Position numbers and translations under genes: made by a program
Notes under the pieces: generated by a model
The model's input: only the letters and a program-made list of their open reading frames with translations
Databases searched by the model: none
What the model was told of the DNA's origin: nothing
Source: Flectobacillus rivi
Lineage (GTDB): Bacteria; Bacteroidota; Bacteroidia; Cytophagales; Spirosomataceae
Assembly: GCF_030056655.1 (NCBI RefSeq)
Contig: NZ_JASHIE010000022.1
Location: 50,809 to 114,808, forward strand
Length of the DNA: 64,000 nt
Direction of reading: 5' to 3'
Shown here: piece after piece, positions 7,487 to 18,052 of the stretch
Position numbering within the stretch: the stretch's first letter is position 1
Layout: each line of letters opens with the position of its first letter

Positions 7487-10400
7487 CTATTTACATGGTT
7501 CAGTTTTACAAGGGCTCAGACTTAAATCTGCCTTTACTCCGCTAGTTCCCCCTGAGAAACTTACACAGAATCCTTTTTCAAGACAATCATCAAAGATGGT
7601 CGAACCACAATCGAATAGTAGTGGTATTTGTTGTTTGAGGCATATCTTGTTGGAGTTGCCTAGTTTGGCATTTAGGTTGGCAGAGAAATTACCTCCTTGC
7701 TTTTGTACCTGAATTTTAATGGCAGCTTCAGCATCAACCGATCCTGTTAGGCTTGTACAAGTGATAGCTTTTAGTCCATAGTCGGCATGTACTTTGGCTC
7801 TGATGCCTGCCCCAAAATCAACGGTGCCAAATAAGTTGCCATAGAAATAGGCATCCATAAAGGCGTCTACGCTAAAATAGGCACTGGCAATAACTAGGTC
7901 TATTTCCATAGAGAGACCATCGAGTGGCATAGGACGCTCTCCTGTTACATAAAACCCTGCAAAGCCTTGCGCAAAACTACATGGAAGCTGTTTTTCTCGT
8001 ACATAGGTAAACAATACACTTGAAGACTCTGCTGGAAGCGCTTGGCTGTAGCTACCAATCAATAAACCAGCTTTTAGGACAGTTGGGTCAGGCAATGGAA
8101 CATTACTAACAATACCTGCTGCTGTGATAATCCAACCTTGAGGGTCAAATAAGACTTGGGCTACTCCTTTCATCTCAAGTCCTTCAACTCCTTGTGTGAG
8201 CTTACTTAGGTCAATTGTTCCAACTAAGCGTTTTTTCTCAATATCATAAGTAAGTTGTAAGCCCGGTAGTGAAGGTAAATTGTCTGCCTGAATTTTTTGA
8301 TCTGAAGCCTTGATTTCTCCAAATACCGTAAACTTCATACGGTTGGGTTGGCTTTGTGTTCCTTTATAATTATCTAGATCTCCTTCAAAAGTGAGGAAAG
8401 ACCAATCTTGATTAGGACTTGCAGTCAGGGTAAGAGCAATATTTCGGAGTTTGGTATCACTTGCCCCTGAGCCACCGATTGGAATCGATTGTTTTGGTAG
8501 ATTCGGAAATTCTGTTTCAATAGGAACAATCTTGGTTTCGGTTGGCGTGTGGATTAACGCTACTTTGATGGGCTGTAATTTGCCAGGCTCTTCTATTTTG
8601 CCAGTAGCTACAAAACGCCCATTATCAAAAGTTTGTTTATCTGTTCCTGCTACAGAAGAGAAACGAACATATCCTTTAGCTTCAAAACCGAGGTCGAAAG
8701 TACTCAACTGAATAGCTGGAGTAGATTTAACAAATTTTACCACCAACATTTGGTCGTTGGCAACTCTTTGAATACCCAATGAGCCTGAACCAACGAGTGA
8801 GAAATAATCACTGCCAGTGTTGATTGTATTAGGTTTGAAATTGACTAAGTTGAAAAGTTTATAGTTGCTACTTTCATTACTGAACGAAAGGATATCTTCG
8901 CCATTATCGAGCAATGAAATCATGCTTAACGTAATGTCTTGATTCGGAAATCCTTTGAATTTGATAAGATCTTCTTTTTTTATCTTGCCTGCATAACCAC
9001 CATTGCCTGACGGAATACTGAGTTTCCAGTGACCAGAGGCATCACTACCTGTTTTGGCATCATAGCCAAAGTAGATTTTGTCACCTGATACGTTGGTTTG
9101 TAATTGTGCGATTCCTGCCACATTGAGATTTTCAACTTTGAAGTCACTTATGTCGAGGAGGTTTGATCTTAGCATGAAAGTTGTGAATGGAACATCAATT
9201 TTGCCTGTCTTGATAATACCATTAGAAGAAGATATTCCTCCTTCTGTGGGAGAAATAGACCAGTTTTTTACCTCTACACTCCATTTCCCTGCAAGCTTAA
9301 AGGTCATAGATTGACCTGTTGAAGCTTTTACTTGGTCGGCTGTTAGTTCAATTTTTCCAACATTGAGTTTAAAAGCGGATGGGTTGGCATTGGGTATTTT
9401 ACAGTCTAAGCTAACATCTAAAATTATTTTGCTACCACTTATCGTAGAGGTAGCGGTTTGAGCTTGCGCATCAAAGCCAATAAACTTGAACTTGATAGGA
9501 TTTCCTTGCTTATTACAAAGATTAAATTTGCTCGGAATGTCAGGTAAAGACGAAATGATAGGGATATTGCGATTGATATTTCCGTCACTGTTGATGGCAA
9601 AATAAAATTCACTATCGTCAAACTCCAAATGGCTACTTGGGTATTTGAAGGAGTTGTCGATAACTTGGGTTAATCCATTGACAACACCCGATTGATTTCC
9701 ACTTTTGACAATTGATAAATAGTAATCGCTGTTGGCAGGAACTGTTTTAGTGTTATAGGTATCGCTATAACGCATTTTCAAAAAACTATGTTGAAGACTT
9801 ACTTTTTGAGAAACACACACGACCTTATTGCCTACTTTGTTGAATTCAGCCCCAAAGAAGGCAATTTTCATATCGTTGTCAAACGGCTTAAATACCGCAT
9901 TGAAATTGTTGATATTGGTATTAATTTGAATACCTCCTGGGCCTTGAATGGTTCCTGAACCGCCATTAGGTTTTGATAAGTACAGGGTTCCTCTCACTAA
10001 TAAATTTCCATTTGCCTGTTTTTGAGCTTGTTCTATTTTGATAGGAAATCCCCAAAGGTCGGTGATATTAAAGTCACTTTCTTTGACATTGAGGGTAACA
10101 TTATTGGCATTTTGGGTATTGACATATACTTCATCACCTATATATGATTTTCCATCATCAGGATTATAAGTTGCTACCACACGAGTATAAGTAGATGCTT
10201 CGGGGTACGAAAGTTTGAAGCTACCGTCTGATTCACTCTGTGTAGCATAAATACTTCCATTGATTCCTGCGGTCATAGATACCTCTGCTCCTTTGATAGG
10301 CTTACCGTTGAGTAATACCTTTCCTGCCACAGTAAAGCCATTTTTGAGGACTACATCATCATAGATTTGATAATTTCGACTTTCTTCATTGGTAAAGGCA

Positions 10401-13400
10401 ATAGTTTGTGGAATGTAACTTGTTTTGGCTGGGCCACTTATTTTCATTTGAAGATAGTTGACAGACACATTCTTAAATTGTGCTTCTACCCAGCCATCTT
10501 TATCAGCATAAAAAACTTGCCCTAATATATCTACAGAAGCTTTTTCGACAGCCTTAATAATAGTTTTGGTTGTGATTTTGCCGTTAGGGTTGAGCGATAC
10601 GAGCTGAGTTTCGCCCATAACTCTGAATTTAATACGGTGATTGCGTTGGTAAACCGTAATCTTATCAAGCACTTTCACGCCATCAGGAATTGTTACCCAA
10701 GAATTTTCTTCGAAATAAGATACGTCCTTTGGAATAACATTGATTAATGAAATCTTTTTGGGAATAGCATAGGTAAAATAAGTGCCATTACTTGGGCTGC
10801 TTTCTACATAAGGACCTTTGTCAATTTTTACATAGGCACCAACACCTTTGTTTTGTTCATTGACGATAGTACCTACAACAAGACCTTTAGGCGTAAATGG
10901 AATTTCTTTTTGAACCAACTGAACGCCATTTTTCAACGCAGGTAATGATTCTGTGTACTGGTCTTGCGTTTCGTAATCGTAAGAAGGATGGCTAATAATG
11001 AGCTTTGATTGTAAGCCTGTAGGTAGATTATTGAAAATAACATAGCCATCTTTATCCGAATAATTGCTAATTGTTTCGGTAGAGAAAAGCTTTTTGAACA
11101 CCATAGAAGCACTTGCTCCTGCAATGCCGTCAGTAGCTTTATCTTTTCGGACAACCCGATAAGATAATCTTGGCTTTGCTGGATTCATAATACGTGTAGT
11201 ACTGTTTTGAAAATGGTTGTACTCACTGTTGAAAGTATATGAACCGAAAGCATTGTTCGTCTTTTCGTTGTCCTGCGAAATAAGAATGCCTACAAAGTCG
11301 GAAGGGAAATCTGACTTGTCTGATTTATCTAAATTCCCATAGGTATTGTTCGTTCCAGCGTTGGGGTTAGACTGCACTGCCAGATAATACACATCAGAAG
11401 CAATCCCAGAGTGGCGAATAAGACGCTTGAGCACCACTTTGCCTGAACCATTGGTAATATCTTTTGAAATAATTTCGTAGCCTTTTCCATTGTTGTCGCT
11501 GGCATAAGTATTGAGGTGCATCCCTTCGTTTTGTGGAACTCCCGCTGGGCGACTTTTCCAAGCACGTAATAAAAATACATCCATGCCACTCAAGGGACTA
11601 TTGGGTGATGCTTGATTGGGGTCGCTATTAGACTTGACTGCCACCTCAATACTAAAGCTTTGAACAAGAGACAATAATGTTCCTACATTTTTTGATTCAA
11701 GGGGATAAATTTCAATATTGTCATCTGGGCTACAATAATAGGGGCTTTCTACCACAATACGGATGTAACGATATAAGTCGCCTGTGACATAGGAAGGAAA
11801 TTCACCTGACTGATTACCTATGGTCATGTTCTTTTTGACGAGCCCCCATTTGGGCATTTTATCAAAATTAATGACCATAGAAAAAGAACCATCGTTTGTT
11901 GTTTTTCCTGTACCAATAATCATATCCGAATCGGCATATTCGGGTTGTCCATTGAAGTTATAATTGTTGCGGATAGCCATCGAAAATGTGCCATCAGGAC
12001 TAATCGAATGTTGATCTGAAATATTGTAATTGACTCCTTTGGCATTTTTCATGACATACATGACCTGAGCCTTTACAGTTGTGTTGGACAAAGGAGCTAT
12101 ATCTGTTTCGTTAGGGTCAGAATATTTACTGATAATTTTTCCTGCGAGCGTTGCCGATGGGGGAAGTGGCGAAATAACCGTTAGCGTCGTAGACTGCAAA
12201 GTATTCATAGAGGCGAAATAATTGGCAAAAAAAGGCTGGGCATCTTTAATATCCATTTCGTTAGTCCATAAATAGTAGACATCATTTTCGTCGGACTTGC
12301 AAAGGAGATTTTCAAAAACAGTTTCTCCGTTACTATTGGTTTTTCCAGTTCCTATTAACTCATAGTTGGAAGATTTCTTCGCCATCATATCCACATCACG
12401 CGAATCAACCAATGGGGATGGTGCTCCCGCAGAGGTAAAACGTGTAATCATTCCCTCTACAGGAGGGCGTATCCCTACATAAGAATTGCCACCACCAAGG
12501 CCAGGCGTATTATTGCCAATGTTAGCACCAAAATTGTTTGGAACATTGACTCCTATGCCTACTTGCCAGCTACCTGAATTGGAATAAGAGGTTTTTTTGA
12601 GACGATATAAATAAATAGTTCGATTTTCGAGAAGCTCTTTTTTATTGATGTTCTTGTAACCTTCCTGCAAGAGTACCTTTAACTGAAACCCTTTAGCTTC
12701 GGTCTTGATAAGTCCCAAATCTATATTGCCATCTTTGGAGTTGAACATGACAGCATTGGCGTAGTCCTTATAATAAGGATTATTCGAAACAATTTTGAAT
12801 ATAGTTGAAACAGGCTGACCCAAAAAAGTTTTTCCTGTTGGTCCATTAGCTTCATTAAAGCCATTAACTCCAAAATCAAAGCTACCATCCGAAAGCGTGG
12901 TAGTTTGAGCAATGAGCTTTTCGTTTAATACTCTATAATCATTATTCCCTTTAGGAATTACTTCTTGTAAATACAGTGCCAAATCGGCATTGGAAGCTTG
13001 GTAAGTGTTAGTTTTGTTAGGATAGGCATATTGCATTTTCCCTTTGATATGTCTTTGTGCAACAACCAGAACGGAATCTTTTTTCTTGAACACAAAATCA
13101 CAACTTTGTTCTGCAATGACTTGGTTATTGCTTGGATCAAGCTGTTGTATCTTAAAGTTGTAAGTCGCTCCGTTATTAAACCTTAATTGACCCATGTCGT
13201 CTTCCTGAAAGTAAGGACTATTGAGTGTTTTGTTGACCATTACACTTTTTTGACTATTGGTAATCAATAAGTTATATCGCTCAGGAACAGTAGCTTTTTC
13301 GGGTTTCCAGCGGAGGTAAAAGGCAATATTTTCACCTGCTTTTATTTCGCTACCACATTTTTGGGGAACTAAAATCGCTATGGCATTATCGGTGCTGCGA

Positions 13401-14248
13401 ACGACTGGGGTTTTATAGATAAACTGGTACACTTCCGAATACCCTTGGTTTCGAAACGATGTGCGACCTGTAGGGTCTACGGCTTGTACACTAAATGCAT
13501 AGCTTCTACCTGCTACGAGTGAGGGAAATGATGGTCCGTAATTAAGAAAATTGACATTGGTTTGTTGCTCCAAAATATAAGGTGTACCCAAACGCATAAT
13601 ATTGTTTGGATTCTGACCATTTGGTAGCTCTTTAATTCTAAAAATATACCGTGTACCAGCAGGAGCTTGCGCCGGTACTGTCCATGCAAATTGGATATTT
13701 TGAGGAGTGCTTATCATCACCTCTGTTTCATTCTGCGGACGCAAAATGATTGGAGGTTCAATACTTTGTATCGGAAAAGTATTGGAACATCCCAACGGTT
13801 CTTCGTCAGATATAGGGCGAAGTGTGGTGGGGTCATAAGCCCTCAAACACAAACGGTAAGAGCCTTCTGGGATAGCGCCTGTACGGATAAGCGTATTTTT
13901 ATCTATCCCAGAAACCTGAATTTTATTAATATCAAAAATACGACTAAAGTCATTGGCAGATAGGCGGAGGCTTTGAAGGGCATTTACGGTTAAAGTCGTT
14001 TGCCCTACAAAAGGCACTGCTTTTAGTGAAACGCCATTGTCATCGGTCAACTCTCCGCCCAAAACAAACGTGTAGCTTTGTCGAGAAAGGTTTTGTACCA
14101 GTATCACAACTTGATTACTACGAGTTTGTAAATCGGATAATGTTGTTGGATATGGAGGCAACATCGTTACCTGAATTTTTAGCGGAGATTGAGCTTGACT
14201 GAGAATACTTACCCATAGGAAAAGCATCAAGAAAAAGTACTTTTTCAT
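7487..14248 (-). CDS. giant secreted multidomain protein (2253 residues)
   Basis: Middle gene of the cassette. Signal peptide at residues 1-20 (ending SQAQ). Residues about 25-160 form a conserved-looking N-terminal domain ending in IPEGSYRLCLRAYD, resembling the N-terminal region of Bacteroidota TANFOR-type proteins (tentative). An FN3-like sandwich follows at about 165-280. Then come several carboxypeptidase-regulatory or CNA-B-like beta modules: near 700 (AGKIISKYSDPNETDI), 1120 (GLVVGTIVNEQNKGVGA) and 1300 (VAGKVLLNGKPIKGAEVSM), each with a DGSF or NGxT turn. The last 600 residues are long repetitive beta structure ending in a Cys-rich tail (CSLSPCKTEPCK-like). No T9SS sorting domain, LPXTG or transmembrane anchor is visible. 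Function unknown; adhesin or cell-surface fibre is inference. Confidence 0.88.
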   Translation of the reverse strand: MKKYFFLMLFLWVSILSQAQSPLKIQVTMLPPYPTTLSDLQTRSNQVVILVQNLSRQSYTFVLGGELTDDNGVSLKAVPFVGQTTLTVNALQSLRLSANDFSRIFDINKIQVSGIDKNTLIRTGAIPEGSYRLCLRAYDPTTLRPISDEEPLGCSNTFPIQSIEPPIILRPQNETEVMISTPQNIQFAWTVPAQAPAGTRYIFRIKELPNGQNPNNIMRLGTPYILEQQTNVNFLNYGPSFPSLVAGRSYAFSVQAVDPTGRTSFRNQGYSEVYQFIYKTPVVRSTDNAIAILVPQKCGSEIKAGENIAFYLRWKPEKATVPERYNLLITNSQKSVMVNKTLNSPYFQEDDMGQLRFNNGATYNFKIQQLDPSNNQVIAEQSCDFVFKKKDSVLVVAQRHIKGKMQYAYPNKTNTYQASNADLALYLQEVIPKGNNDYRVLNEKLIAQTTTLSDGSFDFGVNGFNEANGPTGKTFLGQPVSTIFKIVSNNPYYKDYANAVMFNSKDGNIDLGLIKTEAKGFQLKVLLQEGYKNINKKELLENRTIYLYRLKKTSYSNSGSWQVGIGVNVPNNFGANIGNNTPGLGGGNSYVGIRPPVEGMITRFTSAGAPSPLVDSRDVDMMAKKSSNYELIGTGKTNSNGETVFENLLCKSDENDVYYLWTNEMDIKDAQPFFANYFASMNTLQSTTLTVISPLPPSATLAGKIISKYSDPNETDIAPLSNTTVKAQVMYVMKNAKGVNYNISDQHSISPDGTFSMAIRNNYNFNGQPEYADSDMIIGTGKTTNDGSFSMVINFDKMPKWGLVKKNMTIGNQSGEFPSYVTGDLYRYIRIVVESPYYCSPDDNIEIYPLESKNVGTLLSLVQSFSIEVAVKSNSDPNQASPNSPLSGMDVFLLRAWKSRPAGVPQNEGMHLNTYASDNNGKGYEIISKDITNGSGKVVLKRLIRHSGIASDVYYLAVQSNPNAGTNNTYGNLDKSDKSDFPSDFVGILISQDNEKTNNAFGSYTFNSEYNHFQNSTTRIMNPAKPRLSYRVVRKDKATDGIAGASASMVFKKLFSTETISNYSDKDGYVIFNNLPTGLQSKLIISHPSYDYETQDQYTESLPALKNGVQLVQKEIPFTPKGLVVGTIVNEQNKGVGAYVKIDKGPYVESSPSNGTYFTYAIPKKISLINVIPKDVSYFEENSWVTIPDGVKVLDKITVYQRNHRIKFRVMGETQLVSLNPNGKITTKTIIKAVEKASVDILGQVFYADKDGWVEAQFKNVSVNYLQMKISGPAKTSYIPQTIAFTNEESRNYQIYDDVVLKNGFTVAGKVLLNGKPIKGAEVSMTAGINGSIYATQSESDGSFKLSYPEASTYTRVVATYNPDDGKSYIGDEVYVNTQNANNVTLNVKESDFNITDLWGFPIKIEQAQKQANGNLLVRGTLYLSKPNGGSGTIQGPGGIQINTNINNFNAVFKPFDNDMKIAFFGAEFNKVGNKVVCVSQKVSLQHSFLKMRYSDTYNTKTVPANSDYYLSIVKSGNQSGVVNGLTQVIDNSFKYPSSHLEFDDSEFYFAINSDGNINRNIPIISSLPDIPSKFNLCNKQGNPIKFKFIGFDAQAQTATSTISGSKIILDVSLDCKIPNANPSAFKLNVGKIELTADQVKASTGQSMTFKLAGKWSVEVKNWSISPTEGGISSSNGIIKTGKIDVPFTTFMLRSNLLDISDFKVENLNVAGIAQLQTNVSGDKIYFGYDAKTGSDASGHWKLSIPSGNGGYAGKIKKEDLIKFKGFPNQDITLSMISLLDNGEDILSFSNESSNYKLFNLVNFKPNTINTGSDYFSLVGSGSLGIQRVANDQMLVVKFVKSTPAIQLSTFDLGFEAKGYVRFSSVAGTDKQTFDNGRFVATGKIEEPGKLQPIKVALIHTPTETKIVPIETEFPNLPKQSIPIGGSGASDTKLRNIALTLTASPNQDWSFLTFEGDLDNYKGTQSQPNRMKFTVFGEIKASDQKIQADNLPSLPGLQLTYDIEKKRLVGTIDLSKLTQGVEGLEMKGVAQVLFDPQGWIITAAGIVSNVPLPDPTVLKAGLLIGSYSQALPAESSSVLFTYVREKQLPCSFAQGFAGFYVTGERPMPLDGLSMEIDLVIASAYFSVDAFMDAYFYGNLFGTVDFGAGIRAKVHADYGLKAITCTSLTGSVDAEAAIKIQVQKQGGNFSANLNAKLGNSNKICLKQQIPLLFDCGSTIFDDCLEKGFCVSFSGGTSGVKADLSLSPCKTEPCK

Positions 14249-14344
14249 AATAGTAAAAGTTTGAGGACTTACTTTTTGAAAAGGGCTACTGTCTGAAACC
14301 GCCTTGATTGGGTTATTTCAAGCAGGATATGATTAATATGGGTT

Positions 14345-16072
14345 TTAGAAAAGAAGATTATAGCTTACCTCACCTCGTATTTCTGTGTATTTGAGGTTGG
14401 TACTTGAGGCTGTTTGAGGTGAATTGCTAATCAGGAAACTGTTCAGCGCGAAGCGATGATGTCGATTTACCTGATATGTAGCACCGAAGTTTCCATTAAT
14501 AATGGTACTTTTTTCGCCTCCACGGTCACCTAACAAATAACTCACACTACCTCTTAGGTTAAACTTATTATCCTTCCACGATTTGTCAGAACCTAGGGTT
14601 ACTCCATAGTTTTTGTCGCTCAGATAAGAACCTGTGATAGTAGTATAGTTGAGGGTGCTGTAAATAGAAAAATTGCTGGTATTGAAAGAAAGGTTGTAAT
14701 TGAGAAATATATTTTGAGAACTCAAATTTCTTGATTTACTATCTTGAGAATAAGTATTGTTGAAATCCTGCAAATCCATCAGGTTATAGGATAGCATAAT
14801 TGAATTGGATTGCTTTTCGCCCAAAATAGTATATCGTGGATTGATAGACAGATTTTGTGTCGTTTGCGTAATTCTGACCGTATCCGAAATTTTGAGTGCA
14901 TTTGGCGTCTGATTATTCGAATAGTTGGAATAATTAACGTCTAGCCCCAATTTTTCTGTAAAATCTGTGCTCAAGTTAGCCGATCCAATGACTTTTTTGG
15001 ATTCTGATTTTTTCTGTTTATTCAAGTTATCTCTTTGTAAACCTATACTTCCATTAAATCTGAATTTGTTTTTGAAGATGGAAAATTGTGGGGCAATAGT
15101 GATGTTTTCGATGTCGGAGTTAAAGAAGTAAGCACCCATCGTTTTGTATTCGGGGTCGATACGCCGATACTGGAGCCGTAGTCCCCATGCCCTAGCTTTG
15201 TACCGCAGTGCGGTTTGAACAGCCGTGTACAGCTCGGTAGTCCCATTGACCTTGAGTAGCTGGTCGAGTGTATTTCCAGAAATGGGAAGTTTGCTTTTAT
15301 CGATTTCAGCACTCGAATTAACATCCTTTGTATAGCCACTCGCTCCAGCTTCGGTATCCCACGAGAGTTTCGAAGAAAAGGAGATACGCATATTCAAACC
15401 TAAGGCAAGGTTTTCGGCTGCTGTTGTACTAGACAAGTTGGGATTTCCTTGCTGGGAAGAGACATCAAATAATGCACTTCCCATTTTATCAGATGCCTTG
15501 AGTGCGCTGATTTCGAAAAAGGTTTTGTCGGTGCCATAGCCAATTTTGACAGCCATGCCACTTCTATCAAATGCCACAGGCACTAACGATAGGGTAGTGG
15601 AGTCCAATTTGGTAGCTTTATTGAGCTGACCATACATGAATCCCATTCGGAATTTGCCAGGCGTTAGTTCTATGCCAGCTCCTAGCATAGTATGTCCGCC
15701 AAGCGTAAACTGGTTGAAGGATACATTGCGATAGCCCCCATGTAGCGTAAGCCACTTGTAAGTAGGGCTTAGTCCAAATTGAGCGAAAGGTTGTGCTACT
15801 TTACTTTCTTGATTGCTAAAAGTAAAAGCAAAAGGAATAGCAAGCCCATAAAGATTAAGGGTTGGTGCTCCTGATAATACGTAAGATGTACTTGGGTACC
15901 TTGGCGAGATACCGTTGGCAGAATAGTAAATTCCTCTTAAATCTATATTTCCTGATAGGGAGACTGGCTTTTGTTGTGATAAATTTTCAAGATTTTGCGT
16001 GTAGAGAGGTTTAAGAGAGGAAAAATACATGATAAGTACAACTACTAAACGGCAATTGTTAGAAGTTTTCAT
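14345..16072 (-). CDS. outer-membrane beta-barrel protein of the cassette
   Basis: 575 residues; first gene of the cassette, 96 nt before the giant gene. Signal peptide at residues 1-25 (ending LYTQ). The rest alternates hydrophobic and polar residues in long strands separated by Asn/Ser/Gly turns (GKFRMGFMYGQLNKAT, WGLRLQYRRIDPEYKT, KFNLRGSVSYLLGDRG). It ends in GEVSYNLLF with the C-terminal Phe typical of BAM-assembled barrels. About 20 strands are plausible. No plug or TonB box is seen. By position it could export or anchor the giant protein (inference). I do not recognise a named family. Confidence 0.85.
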   Translation of the reverse strand: MKTSNNCRLVVVLIMYFSSLKPLYTQNLENLSQQKPVSLSGNIDLRGIYYSANGISPRYPSTSYVLSGAPTLNLYGLAIPFAFTFSNQESKVAQPFAQFGLSPTYKWLTLHGGYRNVSFNQFTLGGHTMLGAGIELTPGKFRMGFMYGQLNKATKLDSTTLSLVPVAFDRSGMAVKIGYGTDKTFFEISALKASDKMGSALFDVSSQQGNPNLSSTTAAENLALGLNMRISFSSKLSWDTEAGASGYTKDVNSSAEIDKSKLPISGNTLDQLLKVNGTTELYTAVQTALRYKARAWGLRLQYRRIDPEYKTMGAYFFNSDIENITIAPQFSIFKNKFRFNGSIGLQRDNLNKQKKSESKKVIGSANLSTDFTEKLGLDVNYSNYSNNQTPNALKISDTVRITQTTQNLSINPRYTILGEKQSNSIMLSYNLMDLQDFNNTYSQDSKSRNLSSQNIFLNYNLSFNTSNFSIYSTLNYTTITGSYLSDKNYGVTLGSDKSWKDNKFNLRGSVSYLLGDRGGEKSTIINGNFGATYQVNRHHRFALNSFLISNSPQTASSTNLKYTEIRGEVSYNLLF

Positions 16073-16228
16073 AGTAATAGTACGGACTATTGAATATTTG
16101 AGTCAATATTACAATTTCTTGAACTATCAATGAAGCAAAATGGAGGAATCTGAGTAATCGGTATTTAAACTGTAGTTTTTCTATAAATACTCTGATTGTT
16201 AGTTGTTTATGTGATTGATGAAATATAG

Positions 16229-18052
16229 CTAAGACTGCTTGATTTGTACTTTAAGCTCAATAGAACTACCTTTTCCCACTCTAGAAAGTATAGTAATACT
16301 ACCACCAAGGCTTTCTGCTCGTTTGCGCATATTTCCTAAGCCATTACCTGCTTTAATAAGGGTTTCATCAAAACCGATACCATTATCTTTAACGAATAAA
16401 CGTAGCTCTGAATTCTCAAAACTGATTTCTATGTTTACCTCAGTAGCATCGGCATATTTGACAATATTATTGATTGCCTCTTTGAATATCAAATAGAGGT
16501 TATATTGTTTGTTCGCCGATAGTTGAATTTCAGGTAAATTTTCAGTTTGGAAATAATAATTGATATTTTTAGGTTCAAAAACTTCAGCCGCAAATTCCTT
16601 CATTTTGACTAATACTTCGCCAAAACTATTACTCGTCTGTCTGGTTGTCCAGACAATATCACTTAATGAACGTTGTACTTTTTGAGAACTTTCATTGATT
16701 CGTTGAACCAACTCTTTTACAGATAATGGATTTTTATCTATTTGATATTCAACAACTTGGCTTAAAATGCCAATGCTACTCAATGTACTTCCAATGTCAT
16801 CGTGCAAGTCACGGGCGATGCGACTTCTGATTTGTTCATTTTCTTGAAGCTGTTGGATAACTTCGGCTTGATACTTTTCCTTTTCTAATCGGTAGTAGTT
16901 GATTCGATAAGCTAAGGCAAATGATAGTAATACAACCTCTAGTGCCGAACCTACCTGTAGTGCATTGCGGGTAAAGTTATCGCTTTGTAAAACATTGGAA
17001 AGTTGTAAAATAAATATCAATGCACTCACCAACATCACAGCCCAAGCAACTAAAAAAAACAAGGCTGCTTGAGAACCTTGAATCCAAATATAAATCGCTA
17101 AAAACAGGATATACATTACAGCCAAGAATGCAATACTATGTAAAATTTGTGTACTCAGAGCTCCTGCCCCTAACCAGTTGGCTACTAAGAAAAATGTGAT
17201 GGCAGACAAAAGAATACGAACAGTTTTATACGAAGCAGGAAGGTATTTGTTGGCATCTAAAAAACTTTCAGCAAATAATAGTCCGAAGCCAATAGCTGCC
17301 GAAATAAATACTGAAGTAAAGTGATTGAACCAAATAGCATTAGGCCATAGATACTCATGAGCAATCCCTTTATTGAATGAGAAAAAACCCGCAAATGCCA
17401 ATACATACAAGACATAATATAGATATTCTTTACTTCGTACTGTCCAGAAAATAAAGAAGTTGAAGATTGCCATAACTAGCATGATACCCAAATAAATACC
17501 CTGCATGAGGTCTTTGGGATGGTTGTCTTCAAAGAAAATCTTAAGAGGAGCTACTCGTAAGGGAAATAAAAGGGGTAAATTATTCTGAATGCGAATATAA
17601 TAGGTACATTTTTGGTCTGAATTAAGCTCCAAATCTACCAGATACAAATTGGTTTGTATATCCCTTGTACTTTTATGTTGATATACCCCAAGTCTTTTGT
17701 GAGTGATAGTCCCATGGTCTACACGATAGATGGAGATACTATCGAGAACTGGTTCTCCTATCTCAAGATATAGACGTTGACCAGATTTGTTGACCAGTGT
17801 AAAGCGTGACCAGATGACAGATTTTGTGATACCAAAGTTAGGACTAGCTTGAAGACTTTTGATAAAATGAGCGTCGACATCAGGGCGTTTCAATACATCA
17901 TATAATGAATACATTCCTTTTTTATCCTCCAGTATTTCAATATTATTTCCAATAGAGAGTGCCTGATTAGGATTTTCAATCACGATTTCTTTTTGAGAAA
18001 ATGCGAACTGCGAAGAAAGAATAATCAAAGTTAGAAGTACCCAACGAATCAT
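16229..18052 (-). CDS. 7TM sensor histidine kinase (7TMR-DISM, HisKA_3 type)
   Basis: 607 residues. Signal peptide (ends FAFSQ), then a periplasmic DISM-type beta domain (about 30-160; WSRFTLVNKSGQRLYLEIGE), seven transmembrane segments (about 180-390), a dimerisation helix with RDLHDDIGSTLSS giving phospho-acceptor His417, and a C-terminal HATPase with NxxKYA, DNGIGF and GNGLGNM motifs. The HisKA_3/LytS-NarX class usually signals to a LuxR-type response regulator; none is adjacent, and the OmpR-type regulator at 62.8 kb is a poor match. It lies upstream of the envelope cassette on the same strand (156-nt gap), so regulating that cassette is possible but unproven. Confidence 0.93.
   Translation of the reverse strand: MIRWVLLTLIILSSQFAFSQKEIVIENPNQALSIGNNIEILEDKKGMYSLYDVLKRPDVDAHFIKSLQASPNFGITKSVIWSRFTLVNKSGQRLYLEIGEPVLDSISIYRVDHGTITHKRLGVYQHKSTRDIQTNLYLVDLELNSDQKCTYYIRIQNNLPLLFPLRVAPLKIFFEDNHPKDLMQGIYLGIMLVMAIFNFFIFWTVRSKEYLYYVLYVLAFAGFFSFNKGIAHEYLWPNAIWFNHFTSVFISAAIGFGLLFAESFLDANKYLPASYKTVRILLSAITFFLVANWLGAGALSTQILHSIAFLAVMYILFLAIYIWIQGSQAALFFLVAWAVMLVSALIFILQLSNVLQSDNFTRNALQVGSALEVVLLSFALAYRINYYRLEKEKYQAEVIQQLQENEQIRSRIARDLHDDIGSTLSSIGILSQVVEYQIDKNPLSVKELVQRINESSQKVQRSLSDIVWTTRQTSNSFGEVLVKMKEFAAEVFEPKNINYYFQTENLPEIQLSANKQYNLYLIFKEAINNIVKYADATEVNIEISFENSELRLFVKDNGIGFDETLIKAGNGLGNMRKRAESLGGSITILSRVGKGSSIELKVQIKQS

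Noticed and set aside
13667..13963. 98-codon plus-strand frame inside the giant gene
   Set aside because: Antisense shadow; the giant protein's reading frame is continuous and has clear beta-domain patterns there.
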